Part shown: positions 30,701 through 39,345 of the stretch, in pieces
Position numbering within the stretch: position 1 is the first letter of the stretch
Layout: each line of letters starts with the position of its first letter
Source of the DNA: Phycisphaerae bacterium
Lineage (GTDB): Bacteria > Planctomycetota > Phycisphaerae > UBA1845 > PWPN01
Direction: 5' to 3'
DNA length: 64,000 bases
Assembly: GCA_030372985.1 (NCBI GenBank)
Contig: JAUCQB010000039.1
Span: 19,927 to 83,926 of the forward strand
The notes under the pieces: model-generated
The model's input: only the letters and a program-made list of their open reading frames with translations
What the model was told of the DNA's origin: nothing
Database searches by the model: none
Translations under genes and position numbers: made by a program

Positions 30701-30752
30701 ATCCCAGAATGGCCGTCAGCACGACCGTCGCGAGTAGACTTCTGCAAAGCAT
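27729..30752 (-). CDS. Secreted double-LamG protein with dockerin-like C-terminus
   Basis: 1007 residues from ATG 30752, placed after GGAGGG; the longer frame to 30872 lacks a ribosome site. The signal peptide is LLATVVLTAILGLPAAFAG. Two concanavalin/LamG-type domains follow (about 25-240 and 285-530), each with the sequence type 'LISYFTFDD/IGYYSFEGD ... VEMWVRP/IEAWIAP ... FVGLIDEVAVYAG'. Next come an Ig-like stretch and a third beta-rich domain. The C-terminus holds two EF-hand-like units (DADADGDVDQTDFAQLQAC and DHDGSGSIDSPDLDAFEIC) with cysteines, a Planctomycete dockerin-like module. It probably binds extracellular glycans. An AraC-type tandem operator and a TATAAG box lie upstream (30953-31027). 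Confidence 0.85.
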   Translation of the reverse strand: MLCRSLLATVVLTAILGLPAAFAGLNEYQDAVNAETNLISYFTFDDDSAPSVSDTYTTALPDPTGTLQGTAAFTADGEGFGGAGNALSLTGTGWVTFGAVAEFAFGGQSAELATPGTVEMWVRPSWDPVTPPSSNPALASVRDVTSGGDPNPSSRWSMHLEKTRLGWGVYGGIMGYHPEYWDFRSDQWYHVAFVFTPDYEGYGYPTTRIFVNGILLGDFWGFLGAKTDATFQIGAAEPNGAGGFVGLIDEVAVYAGQVSDSAIAQHYLAAVGVAPPTTPLPSRAAYAAQVMADAPIGYYSFEGDTTSVTDNSGHGHNGTLVEPIDWTSGFCGGQALALDNSGKSGGMVSMGAVDAFKLVEETSPGVWTGVGTIEAWIAPAAGIKYRSDNFGWPFFNYRPGIVSSADDYDNPHYALEMRTSDATIGVENLPEWYVNGSIPGGLPEGEQWFHVVSVFNAGKLDYYVNGVQVINQADFQLLPPTGFLGNFQIGTIDPQGDWGFPGKIDEVAIYDTALSPERIGAHYGSVAMTFDIHEIEFVDPTNLTPVNVTLSAPSGQSSSGLELTFSFSTSIVTVSVDIPGYGVVAITPGTAYPIPDGLTSAVLTVTPVSGGYGTTILTATPNAASGWLGGDSIQIDSSLVIVGGMYVNDDFDDNAVGTNVNGVGGGWYVPYQAKGAPSEADSSLKILGISGPYVWTGISSKPAGEFPFMNADGIRIEWVINYVQLTAAGGSTGWPNADDAECSHELGVISANAANTYWSELYRNTQGGLYVNLYYSGYVDSPTENITVKGSIRVVNSTHPEATSGEDANGLETPVVFELTNVHSITPAKPLVVTIELDQNGWKVGFSQNAGAVYSVWPTEASRPGISFDTGSGKVLGGWDADSLGEGLAGAAITDEFDNGAFLFAAFHNIVDGNGQGWIDSVKACVDCPLATDCPNPFADADADGDVDQTDFAQLQACFTGTGGGIPGGCGCLDHDGSGSIDSPDLDAFEICATGAGIPAAKTCDDQ

Positions 30753-30952
30753 CACGGAATACCCTCCAGATAAGGGAAGCGGGGGAAACACCGCTTCGGA
30801 CACCCCTGCTCGGTTCTTGTTATCGATCAAAACCCGCGGCACCGAGAGATGGAGCCAATCCGGCCTTGCCACTGGCCGGCGACGGTGACTCTCGCGTGGT
30901 TTTCGGACGCCCTTCTCGCGTTCCCTCCATCAACAGAGCGGGACTGCGGGTC

Positions 30953-31027
30953 TTATACCCTGTACTCTAACAAGCATGTGGGGAAAGTGATATGCCAGTT
31001 TGCGACAGTCCATTGCCTTTTTGCGTC
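30953..31027 (-). promoter_or_regulatory. AraC-type tandem operator and promoter of the LamG/dockerin gene
   Basis: On the minus strand, half-sites GACGCAAA (31027-31020) and GTCGCAAA (31006-30999) are direct repeats 21 bp apart. A TATAAG -10 box (30958-30953) starts 41 bp beyond the proximal half-site. The -35 position is poor (CCACAT), as expected for an activator-dependent promoter. Matching layouts occur at 32678-32750 and 51657-51731. Confidence 0.6.
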
Positions 31028-31052
31028 ATGGCGTTCAGCAGGGGGTGTGTGG

Positions 31053-32222
31053 CTACTCGCGGCGGTTCGACCGATTGGCGGCCGTGCGGCGGAAGAGTGA
31101 CGGCTGGTATCCGGTCACCTGCTTGAAGAGAACGGTCAGGCGCGCAGTGCTGCCGATGCCGCACTGCTGGGCGATGACCGAGAGCTTCAGGTCCGTTTCG
31201 GCCAGGAGATGCTTGGCTTTCTCGATTCTCATCCTCCGGATTCTCTCCAGAATGGAGTCGCCGACAGCGGCCCGGAACCGCCGTTCCAGCGTGCGACGGC
31301 AGGTCCCGATTGCCTCGACGACCCCATCCACACTGATATTCTCCGCGAGGTGCTCGCGGATCCAGATAAGCGCGGCGGCCACGTCGGGGTCCTCCACCGC
31401 TGTGGTTTCGGTGGATTGCCGGGCAACCACATGGGTCGGTGGAATGCTGACGCGCAGTTGCCTGGGGGATTCGCCCGATAACAGCCGGTCCAGCAGTCCG
31501 GCCGCTTCATATCCGATCTGCACCCCGGGGTTATGCACGCTGGACAACGGCGGATGACACAGTCGGCATTCGAACTCGTCGTCGTCGACGCCTATCACCG
31601 CAACCTCATCCGGGACGCGAAGGCCCAGTTGATGGCACGTGTCCACCAGGTCCCGGCCGGGCTTGTCATGAGAGGCCAGAACCCCGACAGGCTTGGGCAG
31701 CCTGAGCAGCCAGCTCTGGACCGACCGGCTGAGACCTTGCCAGCTTGCGTCCAGAACCGGGACAGGCCGGTATTCCGCGTGACAGACGAAGGGGGTGAAT
31801 CCCGCCTGCGCCAGACGTTTGCTGAAGCCCGCGGCCCGCCCCATGGAACATCCTCCTCCGGCGCTTCCCAGAAAACCGAAGCTACGGAACCCGCGGTCGA
31901 GCAGGTGTTCCGCTGCCAGGCGTCCGACTTCGAGGTGATCCACGTCCACCAGCGGCCCTTTCCAGGCGGTGATCATGCTCGATGTGTTCACGGCCGGCAC
32001 ATCGCAGCGGGCGAGCCTCCGGGCAACCTCCTCGTCGAACAGGCTGCAGATCACACCGTCGGGTTTCCACATCCGCATGGGGCGAAGGGCCCGGATGTCT
32101 GCGCGGGCGTCATGAAAGACCCAACCTCGGGTGATGGCGTATTCGTGAACGCCCTGCAAAACCCGCCGGCAAAAACCGATGTCCTGTCCGATCAACAATG
32201 CGACTCGACGAGCACGGGACAT
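31053..32222 (-). CDS. AraC-family regulator with LacI-type sugar sensor (XylR-like)
   Basis: 389 residues from ATG 32222; in-frame starts at 32246 (AAAGGTG upstream) or 32273 are possible. The N-terminal 270 residues form a periplasmic-binding-protein-like sensor (RRVALLIGQDIGFCRRVLQG ... VGVLASHDKPGRDLVDTC ... VAVIGVDDDEFECRLC). The last about 100 residues are a double helix-turn-helix AraC domain (ENISVDGVVEAIGTCRRTLE ... IAQQCGIGSTARLTVLFKQV). This matches XylR-type activators that bind a sugar and activate catabolic genes from two direct half-sites. It lies between two genes that carry CGCAA tandem operators. Confidence 0.92.
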   Translation of the reverse strand: MSRARRVALLIGQDIGFCRRVLQGVHEYAITRGWVFHDARADIRALRPMRMWKPDGVICSLFDEEVARRLARCDVPAVNTSSMITAWKGPLVDVDHLEVGRLAAEHLLDRGFRSFGFLGSAGGGCSMGRAAGFSKRLAQAGFTPFVCHAEYRPVPVLDASWQGLSRSVQSWLLRLPKPVGVLASHDKPGRDLVDTCHQLGLRVPDEVAVIGVDDDEFECRLCHPPLSSVHNPGVQIGYEAAGLLDRLLSGESPRQLRVSIPPTHVVARQSTETTAVEDPDVAAALIWIREHLAENISVDGVVEAIGTCRRTLERRFRAAVGDSILERIRRMRIEKAKHLLAETDLKLSVIAQQCGIGSTARLTVLFKQVTGYQPSLFRRTAANRSNRRE

Positions 32223-32677
32223 GGGTTGATTTCCCCGACACTCCATTCCGGCACCTTTCGCAGAAAAGAACAACCGGGACGGCCGATGTCATGTGGCGCG
32301 AATGGAAGTGCTGCAATGCTATCTCCGCCATTATCCGTCTCGCGCAGAATGATGTCCAGCGCGGAATCGCCAGGTTTCACCAAATCCCTTGATGAGTCGA
32401 TCTTGGCTCGAGCTCGGTGGGGGCAGGTGCGCTACCAGGGTGACCGAGCATACGGGGTGAATGACTACCGCGATCGTCGCAGAAGCCTTTCACCCACAAT
32501 GTCAGAAGATATCAGCCTTGATTCACCGCAGACCAAAGATGGGGCGATGCAGCAAGGCAAATAACCTGCAGTCAACCGTGGTGCAGACTCGCGGCACGGA
32601 TTCGCACTTGTCAGGGGTCTGCGACGGCCGCGAGAGTCTCCAGCGATGCCGGCGTCCATGCCGGGCAACAGGCGTCC
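32223..32677. other. Spacer between regulator and pseudopilin-like gene
   Basis: About 450 bp between divergent genes. No gene is recognised; open frames here have no recognisable content. The promoter of the regulator gene was not identified. Confidence 0.5.
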
Positions 32678-32750
32678 GGCGCAAACCGACAAGGCTTTTG
32701 CGCAAAATGATATTCCCGCGCCGCCGATACTACGGTTATCATTCTATACA
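32678..32750 (+). promoter_or_regulatory. AraC-type tandem operator and promoter of pseudopilin-like gene 1
   Basis: Half-sites GGCGCAAA (32678-32685) and TGCGCAAA (32699-32706) are 21 bp apart. The second is part of a perfect palindrome TTTTGCGCAAAA (32696-32707). A TATACA -10 box (32745-32750) starts 39 bp after the proximal half-site. The gene start at 32848 is 142 bp from the last half-site base, the same distance as in the 51657 copy. Confidence 0.6.
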
Positions 32751-32847
32751 GGTGGCAGGCATGATGCAGCGATCGCCTCTGGTGCTGCCGTTCGGTCAGC
32801 GGGGGATCGTTTGTCGCATGCCAACGCAGTTTCGGAGATGTCAGAGG

Positions 32848-33684
32848 ATGCCGTTTCCAAGAACGATGTCAGTGGACAGCTTGGTTTTACGGCGAGGGGC
32901 GAGGCCGGTTCGTCCGGGCGAGAACCGGCTCCGGCAGCCGGGTTTTACGCTGATCGAAGTACTCGTCGTGGTGGCGATCATCGCTCTGCTGATCGCGATC
33001 CTGCTCCCGTCGCTTTCCAAAGCTCGCGAACAGTCGCGGCGGGTGGTCTGCCAGAATAATCTGAGGCAGCTTCAGCATGCGTTTGTCTTCTATCTTTCAG
33101 ATCACAAGAGCATATTCCCACCGCACCGCACGAAGGTCCGGGAAGGCACCAAGGGCCGGGATGACCTCGGAGAGTGGGCATGGTTCCAGCAACTGGAGCG
33201 ATACACGAAGTCTCCTGAGATACCTCACTGTCCGACGCTGGCGAATCACGTACAGGAAGACTCGGGTATCGTCTGGTCATGGGGCTACAACCGGCTGGAT
33301 ATCGGCTACGGTTACAACGCGTGGTTCCTCGGGCTTTGGAATCATGCGACCAACGGCGGCTATGAAGAATATGCCGGTCTTCGGAGCCATCCGTGGTTTC
33401 CGGAGAGTCGCGTCAAGAGCCCGTCGCGCAATATTCTGCTGGCGGATGCCAACCCGAAAAATGACCGGTTGTTCGGCGGGCAGTTGTGGTGGCCCTTTGT
33501 CGACGGCGACACCGGTGGGACGGGTGAGGGCGTCAACGTCAGGAGGCACCAAAAAGGCGGCAACATCGTCTTCAACGACGGCCACGCCGAGTTTCGCAGG
33601 GAGGGGACCATTAACCCTCCGGCGGGCTCGCCGAACAAATACCTGCAGTATTGGGACCCGCTTCTGCGGCGCGCGCAACCGTGA
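32848..33684 (+). CDS. Pseudopilin-like protein with prepilin cleavage site
   Basis: 278 residues from ATG 32848 (GGAG upstream). The frame is open to 32461 but that extension precedes the promoter and is not used. The prepilin peptidase site and hydrophobic helix read [20 protein letters not shown], followed by [14 protein letters not shown]. The C-terminal part carries H-X9-DG ([13 protein letters not shown]), typical of the large Planctomycete family of type II secretion/pilin-like proteins near sugar-degradation genes. It is likely processed by a prepilin peptidase and placed at the cell surface; the exact role is unknown. A second close relative lies at 51827-52711. Confidence 0.85.
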   Translation: MPFPRTMSVDSLVLRRGARPVRPGENRLRQPGFTLIEVLVVVAIIALLIAILLPSLSKAREQSRRVVCQNNLRQLQHAFVFYLSDHKSIFPPHRTKVREGTKGRDDLGEWAWFQQLERYTKSPEIPHCPTLANHVQEDSGIVWSWGYNRLDIGYGYNAWFLGLWNHATNGGYEEYAGLRSHPWFPESRVKSPSRNILLADANPKNDRLFGGQLWWPFVDGDTGGTGEGVNVRRHQKGGNIVFNDGHAEFRREGTINPPAGSPNKYLQYWDPLLRRAQP

Positions 33685-33811
33685 CGTGGGAACAACCGGG
33701 GTCCGGTTGACCGCAGGAGCCGGTTGAGACAAGGCGGCGTATCGAGAGGGGAGGTGAAAAGAAACTCACGGCGCAATCAGGTCCTGTAAGCTGTTGCCAC
33801 TCCGTTCCTGC

Positions 33812-33841
33812 TTGCCTTGTGAGGGGATGCTTGAATAGGAT
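33812..33841 (+). promoter_or_regulatory. Possible promoter of the PEP-CTERM gene
   Basis: TTGCCT (33812-33817), 18 bp, TAGGAT (33836-33841). The gene start is about 90 bp downstream. A single CGCAA half-site (GGCGCAAT, 33770-33777) lies upstream but has no good partner at 21 bp. Confidence 0.3.
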
Positions 33842-33930
33842 TAGAAATGGAGGATCTGCGAGAGCAGCCGGCCGTTGTCGGCCGGCAGGTGTCACGCTTG
33901 GACTGAACTAACATGAATGGAGGAGAAAAC

Positions 33931-34773
33931 GTGAGAACTTCTATCTGGACTGTTTCAATTGTAGCGCTCCTTGTGGCGGCGGGCATCGCCAATGCTGCGA
34001 ATGTCCCCGCGGGAGTGACCGGGCTGTGGCGGTTTCAAACCGAAGCGGACAAGCTGACGGCCACGATGGGCGTGGATCTCACCACCAGCAACGCCGGCAA
34101 CAGCGCCTGGTTTTCAGGTCCCTGGACCGTCATCGAGCCCGAGCTGAGCGACGGCGGTGTCGTTCAGGAACGGAGTTGGGATTACCTGACGGTCAACCCC
34201 AGCTTCGTCGCCAACGGCGGCGGCAGCTATGTTAACCAGTACACGGTTGCCGTAGATTACGTGCAAACATCGGACGGGGGGTGGTGGGAGGGTGAGCAAT
34301 ACAACAGCCTGTTCCAGACGTCATGGGATGGCAATGAAAATGACGGCGATCTGTTCATCAAGGGGCCGGATCGTGCCAACTCCGTCATCGGCACCGGTGA
34401 CACTGGTTACTCGACACTGACCTATGGCGCGTCCAAGTGGCACAGAATCGTCTGGTCCGTTGACAACAGCAGCTTCTTCCGAGTCTATGTTGACGGCGTT
34501 CTGTTCCTCGACGCGCCAGGCCAGGGCGTTGATGGCAGGTTCTCGCTCTATCCGGACCGCTTCAATCTCTTCGCAGATAACAGCTGGGAAGATGCGTGGG
34601 GCTTGGTCGGCACGGTAGCGACGTGGAACCGCGCTCTGTCGAGTGAGGAAATCGCCCCCATGGGCGGATGGATCGACGGCGCTGCAACGCCGACAAAGCT
34701 GGTGATTCCGGAACCGGCGACGCTGGCCCTGCTGCTGAGCGGGCTCCCGCTGCTGCGACGTCGTCGGGCATGA
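33931..34773 (+). CDS. LamG-like PEP-CTERM surface protein
   Basis: 280 residues from GTG 33931, which has GGAGGAG at correct spacing; an ATG at 33913 lies upstream of that site. The signal peptide is WTVSIVALLVAAGIANA. The body is a jelly-roll LamG-like domain (GGSYVNQYTVAVDYV ... FFRVYVDGVLFLDA ... VGTVATWNRALSSEEI). The C-terminus is a PEP-CTERM sorting signal: IPEPATLALLLSGLPLL then RRRRA. Such proteins are processed by an exosortase; no exosortase gene is in the window. The LamG-like domain resembles the N-terminal domain of the phosphatase encoded next. Confidence 0.88.
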   Translation: MRTSIWTVSIVALLVAAGIANAANVPAGVTGLWRFQTEADKLTATMGVDLTTSNAGNSAWFSGPWTVIEPELSDGGVVQERSWDYLTVNPSFVANGGGSYVNQYTVAVDYVQTSDGGWWEGEQYNSLFQTSWDGNENDGDLFIKGPDRANSVIGTGDTGYSTLTYGASKWHRIVWSVDNSSFFRVYVDGVLFLDAPGQGVDGRFSLYPDRFNLFADNSWEDAWGLVGTVATWNRALSSEEIAPMGGWIDGAATPTKLVIPEPATLALLLSGLPLLRRRRA

Positions 34774-34851
34774 AGCCGACACCGCTGTGTTTTCTGTCCA
34801 GGTTCGGCCGGCTTGGAGCGGCGCCTGGATCAGGACAAGGTTAGTTTATCC

Positions 34852-34893
34852 GTGCCGGGCGGGAGCGTTCGGCTGCCGCCCGGCACTTTGTTT
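34852..34893 (+). terminator. Rho-independent terminator after the PEP-CTERM gene
   Basis: Perfect 11-bp stem GTGCCGGGCGG (34852-34862) and CCGCCCGGCAC (34876-34886), 13-nt loop, then TTTGTTT. Its presence argues that the phosphatase gene starts at 34933, not at the more upstream ATG at 34813. Confidence 0.8.
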
Positions 34894-34932
34894 GCGCCAA
34901 GTCTCGGCGTGTCCGCGCGGAGAGTGTTCCTC

Positions 34933-37293
34933 GTGCATCGTATCGGCCGCCTGACGAAACCCGTCCTGCGTGCTGCCTGCCTCTGTCTCATGTGGTCGGT
35001 CAGACCCGTGGCCGCGCAGAGCATCGGCCAGTGGGACTTCGACGCGGGCAACCTGTCGGCAACCAGCGGCGCGGTGATGGAATACTATGGCAGCACGACG
35101 GCCTCCCAGACCCAGTTCGGCACCACGACCTTCTTCGGCATTCCCAATATCGGCGGTTCGGTTGCGTCGGTGATGAGGTTTCCCGCATGTCTGTCGAGCG
35201 AAGGCTATGTCGTGCACACCAACGCTCCGGGCAACGGCGGCGGCGCATACATCAATCAATACTCGCTGGTTCTGGACGTGCTGTACCCGACGGCCAGCAC
35301 CAATTCCTGGCGGGCTATCTTCCAGACCTCGCGCACCAATGGCAACGACGCCGACTTCTTCGTGGGCAACGGCACGACGACCCCGAGCGCGAACGGCATT
35401 GGAGTCGCCGGTCAATACCACGGCGTAATTCAGCCGAACACGTGGTATCGCGTGGCAGTCACGGTCGATCTCGCCACGCTGACCATGGCCAAGTACATCA
35501 ACGGCTCGCCGGTTGGAACCCAGTTGCTGGCCGACTCCTTGGATGGCCGGTGGTCTCTCTACTCAACCAACACGGCCCCCGATTGGCTGCTCCTGTTTGC
35601 AGACGAGGACAATGACACGAAAGCCGGTTACGTCAACAGCGTGCAGTTCCGCGATTACGTCATGTCGGCCCTTGAGATCGCCGAACTCGGCGTCCCCAGT
35701 GCCAGCGGTATCCCCCTTCCGACGGCCCCGACCGACCTGCAACTGGTGGGCCCCAACGGCGGCGAGCACTGGCAGGCCGGCTCCACACAGACCGTCTCCT
35801 GGACCGTGACAGACCCGAGCGGCGTGGTCAACATCGAGCTGTACGACGGGGCCGCGCTGCGGGCCCGACTTGGGCGGGCGCCCATGGCCGACGGCCAGTT
35901 CATCTGGTCAATCTCGCCGTACCTGGGTGACTCCGCGGACTATCGCGTGAAGATCTCGGCAGCCGCGTTCCCTGAGGTCTCGGACACGTCCGACGCGTCC
36001 TTTGAGGTTTACGGAACAGTACCGGAACCAACGGTTATCACCACGTTGCCGATGCTGCAAGACGCACGCCCGGACGCGATGAATCTCATCTGGGAAACAA
36101 GCGGCCATGGGACCCCCAATGGGGTCGATTTCGGCCTGAGCGATGTATCGGAGAACACGATCACCGACGTTATGACCCAGCAGCTCGACGCCACTCACTT
36201 CATCCACACGGCCACGATTCAACCATTGCAGGTCGAGACGGTCTACAAGTACCGTGTGCGAAGCGGAGATACCACTTCGGCAACGTATTCCTTTCGGACC
36301 GCCCCGCGGCCCGGCACCCCAATCAGGATAGTCTGGTTCGCCGACGAGCAGGGCTACACGATCTTCCGGCAGCAGGTTCCGCACATGGCCGCCCGCGATC
36401 CAGATCTCGTGCTGGTGGCCGGTGATCTGATGAACGACGGGACAAGTATCGCCCAGTGGCAGGATTACTGGTTCGGCCCGCTGGAGCTGGGCAATCTGGC
36501 CCAGACCACGCCTGTCCTGTTCTGCCGCGGCAATCACGACGGTGAAAGCGCCTTGGCCTACGCATACAGCGTGCTGCCGGGCAACGAGGCCTGGTTCGCC
36601 TTGACATATGGAAGCACCCGTTTCATCTTCCTCGATACGAACATTCAGACCGCCGAGCAGACTTCCTGGCTCGAAAATGAACTCGCCTCAACGGAGGCCC
36701 AACGCGCCTCATTCCGCGTGGTCAGCTTTCACAAGCCTCCCTACACCGACCTGTGGGATAGTCCTGGATACAGCGGTGAGGCCTTCGTTCGGGAGAACTG
36801 GGTGCCGCTGTTCCAACAGTACAAGGTTGACGTCGTCGTGAGCGGTCACACGCACGCCTACCTGCGCGGCCTGAGCGACAACGTGATGTACATGATCGTC
36901 GGCGGTGCCGGCAACACCATCGACACCTATACGAGCTACGTCTGGGGCTTCTTCACGGTCAAGCAGTCCATACACCACTACGGTGTCATGGAGATTGACG
37001 GGTATTCCCTGGCCTGGAATGCCTACGACGTGAACGATGTGCTCTTTGATTCGTACGAACTGGTCAGCCGAACACCGTTCTGCCCGGCCGACTTCGACGG
37101 CGACACGGACGTCGATCACGACGACTTTGCCCTCCTCCTGCCTTGCATGAGCGGGCCGGATGTCTCTGCCGCACCGAGCTGCTCTCAGGAAGACATTGAC
37201 GCGGACGGCGACGTGGACCAGACAGACTACGGTCTGTTTCAGCGGTGCTACAGCGGCTCGAATGAGGTTGCGCCTGCGAATTGCGCGCAGTGA
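34933..37293 (+). CDS. Secreted metallophosphoesterase with LamG-like and dockerin-like modules
   Basis: 786 residues from GTG 34933 (GGAGAG 8 bases upstream). The signal peptide is VLRAACLCLMWSVRPVAA. Domains: LamG-like (about 30-250, GGAYINQYSLVLDVL), an Ig/fibronectin-like linker, a purple-acid-phosphatase-type N-terminal domain and a calcineurin-like metallophosphoesterase (WFADEQG, GDLMNDG, CRGNHDGES, SFHKPPY, SGHTHAYLRG). The tail is a dockerin-like pair of EF-hand units (DFDGDTDVDHDDFALLLPC and DADGDVDQTDYGLFQRC). The first metal motif reads DxQ rather than DxH. It is extracellular and may release phosphate from glycans or nucleotides. Confidence 0.87.
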   Translation: MHRIGRLTKPVLRAACLCLMWSVRPVAAQSIGQWDFDAGNLSATSGAVMEYYGSTTASQTQFGTTTFFGIPNIGGSVASVMRFPACLSSEGYVVHTNAPGNGGGAYINQYSLVLDVLYPTASTNSWRAIFQTSRTNGNDADFFVGNGTTTPSANGIGVAGQYHGVIQPNTWYRVAVTVDLATLTMAKYINGSPVGTQLLADSLDGRWSLYSTNTAPDWLLLFADEDNDTKAGYVNSVQFRDYVMSALEIAELGVPSASGIPLPTAPTDLQLVGPNGGEHWQAGSTQTVSWTVTDPSGVVNIELYDGAALRARLGRAPMADGQFIWSISPYLGDSADYRVKISAAAFPEVSDTSDASFEVYGTVPEPTVITTLPMLQDARPDAMNLIWETSGHGTPNGVDFGLSDVSENTITDVMTQQLDATHFIHTATIQPLQVETVYKYRVRSGDTTSATYSFRTAPRPGTPIRIVWFADEQGYTIFRQQVPHMAARDPDLVLVAGDLMNDGTSIAQWQDYWFGPLELGNLAQTTPVLFCRGNHDGESALAYAYSVLPGNEAWFALTYGSTRFIFLDTNIQTAEQTSWLENELASTEAQRASFRVVSFHKPPYTDLWDSPGYSGEAFVRENWVPLFQQYKVDVVVSGHTHAYLRGLSDNVMYMIVGGAGNTIDTYTSYVWGFFTVKQSIHHYGVMEIDGYSLAWNAYDVNDVLFDSYELVSRTPFCPADFDGDTDVDHDDFALLLPCMSGPDVSAAPSCSQEDIDADGDVDQTDYGLFQRCYSGSNEVAPANCAQ

Positions 37294-37308
37294 TCCGCGC
37301 CATCACGC

Positions 37309-39273
37309 TCATTCCTGGATCGTCGGGAACTCCGTGATCCGCAACCGGGTGCTGCCATACGGGATGAGTTCCAGATCGGTCGTCGGCTCGTTTGAGACCG
37401 CAGGGCTCATCGGCGGATCACCGGCGGAATTGTGCTCCAGCTTCCACCCGGGAAGGGCCCTGCCCTTGGCCTTCAGCGTGACGGGTGCGGCGTCTTGTGC
37501 GAAAGGGATCTTGCCGACCGCCCGGGTTGCCACGGAAACCGATTGCTCGGGTCTGCCGCGATCCAGAAGCAGGCCGTAGTTCCAGGGCGTCGCAGGGTGA
37601 ATCGCCCAGTCGTTGACAGGGAACTTGTCATGGTGGGATCTCAGCTTCTCATATCGCTCGCCGATCTTAAGCGAGAAGCAGAGCGGTCCGCGGAGGATCG
37701 CGACCGAGTTGTTGTACCGTGGCTCGGTACGCAGGTTCATCGGCAGCGAGATCGTAACCACCTCGCCTGGGTCCCACATCCTGTCGACGACGGCGAATCG
37801 CCCTGCTTCCGCGGGCGTCTCCGTGCCCATACACACGACCCGGGCACCCGTGGCCCAGACAGGGATGCGCAGATGAAGCGGAAACCGGGTGGGGCGAGGC
37901 GACTCCAATACCAGTCGAACGACCCCGTCAAACGGATAAGCCGTTTCCTCCGAGATGGTGACTTCCTGGCCGTCGGCCACCTTGGCCTTGACCTTGCACG
38001 GTCCGTAGGCGACGGCGGCCAAGCCCTGATCGTGCGTGGCCATCCACAGGTGCGACACGAGCTTGGGCCAGCCTTGATGCATGTTGGCCGTGCAGCATCC
38101 GTAGTTCGGCTCCAGACCGTATATGTTCGATGTGTCGTCGTTCCCGTGGCTCCATTGCCGCTTGGCGATTGTACACAGCACCTGGTTGGCCTGCTGGTCG
38201 AACTGATGGGCCCAGTAATCCGGCATGCACGTACCGGGGTTGGCGTTGTACGCCAGTCGCTCGAGTCGATCGGCGAAGGCGACGTCCCCGAGGATCTCGA
38301 CCAGCTTCTCCATGGAGAACATGTACTCGACCACGCCACACAACTCCGTGCCCTGCGTCGGTCGCTTTCCCGACAGGTGCTCGTCGCCGCCGAACCCGCC
38401 GGCGACCTGCCCGTGATGCTCGTCAAGACTGGCAATTCCCTGGTACGACGCCTTCCGGTCGCGCTCGTCGCCGGATCGGAGGTGCCAGAGGGCCGGGTTC
38501 TTGACCGCCATGGCATTGTTCACATCGTGCGTGAAGTGTGTGTATTTGAGCCCTGCCTTCAGGGCCTCTGTGGTATAGGGGAAGTCGAGGAAAAACGGTG
38601 TCCAGTCAAAGCAGCTCCTGTGAATCGAGTCTGCTGCCTTGAGAATCTCCGCGTCGCCGGTTCGGTTGTACAGCCAGAACGCGCTGACAACATGCTCCAT
38701 GGCTCTCACTCCGCGCCATTCGGTGTCGGGCCAGTCGGGCGGCGTACGGTTGATGTACTTGAAGTAGTTTGTGAGCAACGGGATCACCCGGGCGTCGCCG
38801 GTGGCTTCGTGATACTGTGTGAGGACCTTCATGGCGACGGCCCGCGGCCAACGGTCCTTGTTTTTGGCCGGGCCGAACCAGCCGTCCGGCTGCCCGCTCG
38901 CCAGAATCCACTCGATCCACACCTTGGCCTTGGCGATCAGGCGCGCATCGTCGAGTTCGTACGCCAGCGGGACCAGGCCGTCGAGGTAGTATGGGCCCCG
39001 CTCCCAGCCGTCGCCCGTTCCGCCTTTCCAGGCCGACTGGGCCAGATCGGGCCAGAATTCGTCCAGGTGCCCCGTCAGTCCTTCTGCCTGGATACGAAGC
39101 TGATCGCGCAACCAGCCCTGTGGTTTCACGGCCCCCAGGGGCAGTTCAACAAACCGAGTTTGTCTGAGCGGAGGGCGGCTTGATGGGTAATGCCTGTTTG
39201 CGGCCTGCCCCCTCGCCACAGAGACCAGGGGCGGCAACACCAGGACAACGCAGGCAAGTACCAGGCGATTCAT
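37309..39273 (-). CDS. GH127-family beta-L-arabinofuranosidase-like enzyme
   Basis: 654 residues from ATG 39273, preceded by AAGGA; a start at 39309 would precede the signal peptide. The signal peptide is LVLACVVLVLPPLVSVARG. The (alpha/alpha)6 barrel shows the GH127 zinc/cysteine active site: TELCGVVEYM (E310, C312) and NYGCCTANMHQGW (C393, C394), matching the Glu plus three Cys of the characterised bifidobacterial enzyme. Family members remove beta-linked L-arabinofuranose. The 3' end is 15 bp from the convergent phosphatase gene. It is divergent from the malectin-domain hydrolase gene across 72 bp. Confidence 0.9.
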   Translation of the reverse strand: MNRLVLACVVLVLPPLVSVARGQAANRHYPSSRPPLRQTRFVELPLGAVKPQGWLRDQLRIQAEGLTGHLDEFWPDLAQSAWKGGTGDGWERGPYYLDGLVPLAYELDDARLIAKAKVWIEWILASGQPDGWFGPAKNKDRWPRAVAMKVLTQYHEATGDARVIPLLTNYFKYINRTPPDWPDTEWRGVRAMEHVVSAFWLYNRTGDAEILKAADSIHRSCFDWTPFFLDFPYTTEALKAGLKYTHFTHDVNNAMAVKNPALWHLRSGDERDRKASYQGIASLDEHHGQVAGGFGGDEHLSGKRPTQGTELCGVVEYMFSMEKLVEILGDVAFADRLERLAYNANPGTCMPDYWAHQFDQQANQVLCTIAKRQWSHGNDDTSNIYGLEPNYGCCTANMHQGWPKLVSHLWMATHDQGLAAVAYGPCKVKAKVADGQEVTISEETAYPFDGVVRLVLESPRPTRFPLHLRIPVWATGARVVCMGTETPAEAGRFAVVDRMWDPGEVVTISLPMNLRTEPRYNNSVAILRGPLCFSLKIGERYEKLRSHHDKFPVNDWAIHPATPWNYGLLLDRGRPEQSVSVATRAVGKIPFAQDAAPVTLKAKGRALPGWKLEHNSAGDPPMSPAVSNEPTTDLELIPYGSTRLRITEFPTIQE

Positions 39274-39345
39274 CGGTCCGTTCCTTGTGGCGGCTTTGCG
39301 GTGGTGCACTGTACCATATTGGTCACATTCTGCGGAGGATCACAT

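Noticed and set aside
32461..32847. N-terminal extension of the pseudopilin-like gene
   Set aside because: It lies upstream of and across the predicted operator and promoter, and would put about 160 residues before the prepilin cleavage site.
33770..33777. Single CGCAA half-site (GGCGCAAT) before the PEP-CTERM gene
   Set aside because: No partner at 21 bp matches the core, so it is not counted as a fourth tandem operator.
37432..39183. Plus-strand open frame of 583 codons
   Set aside because: Antisense to the GH127 gene and without recognisable content.
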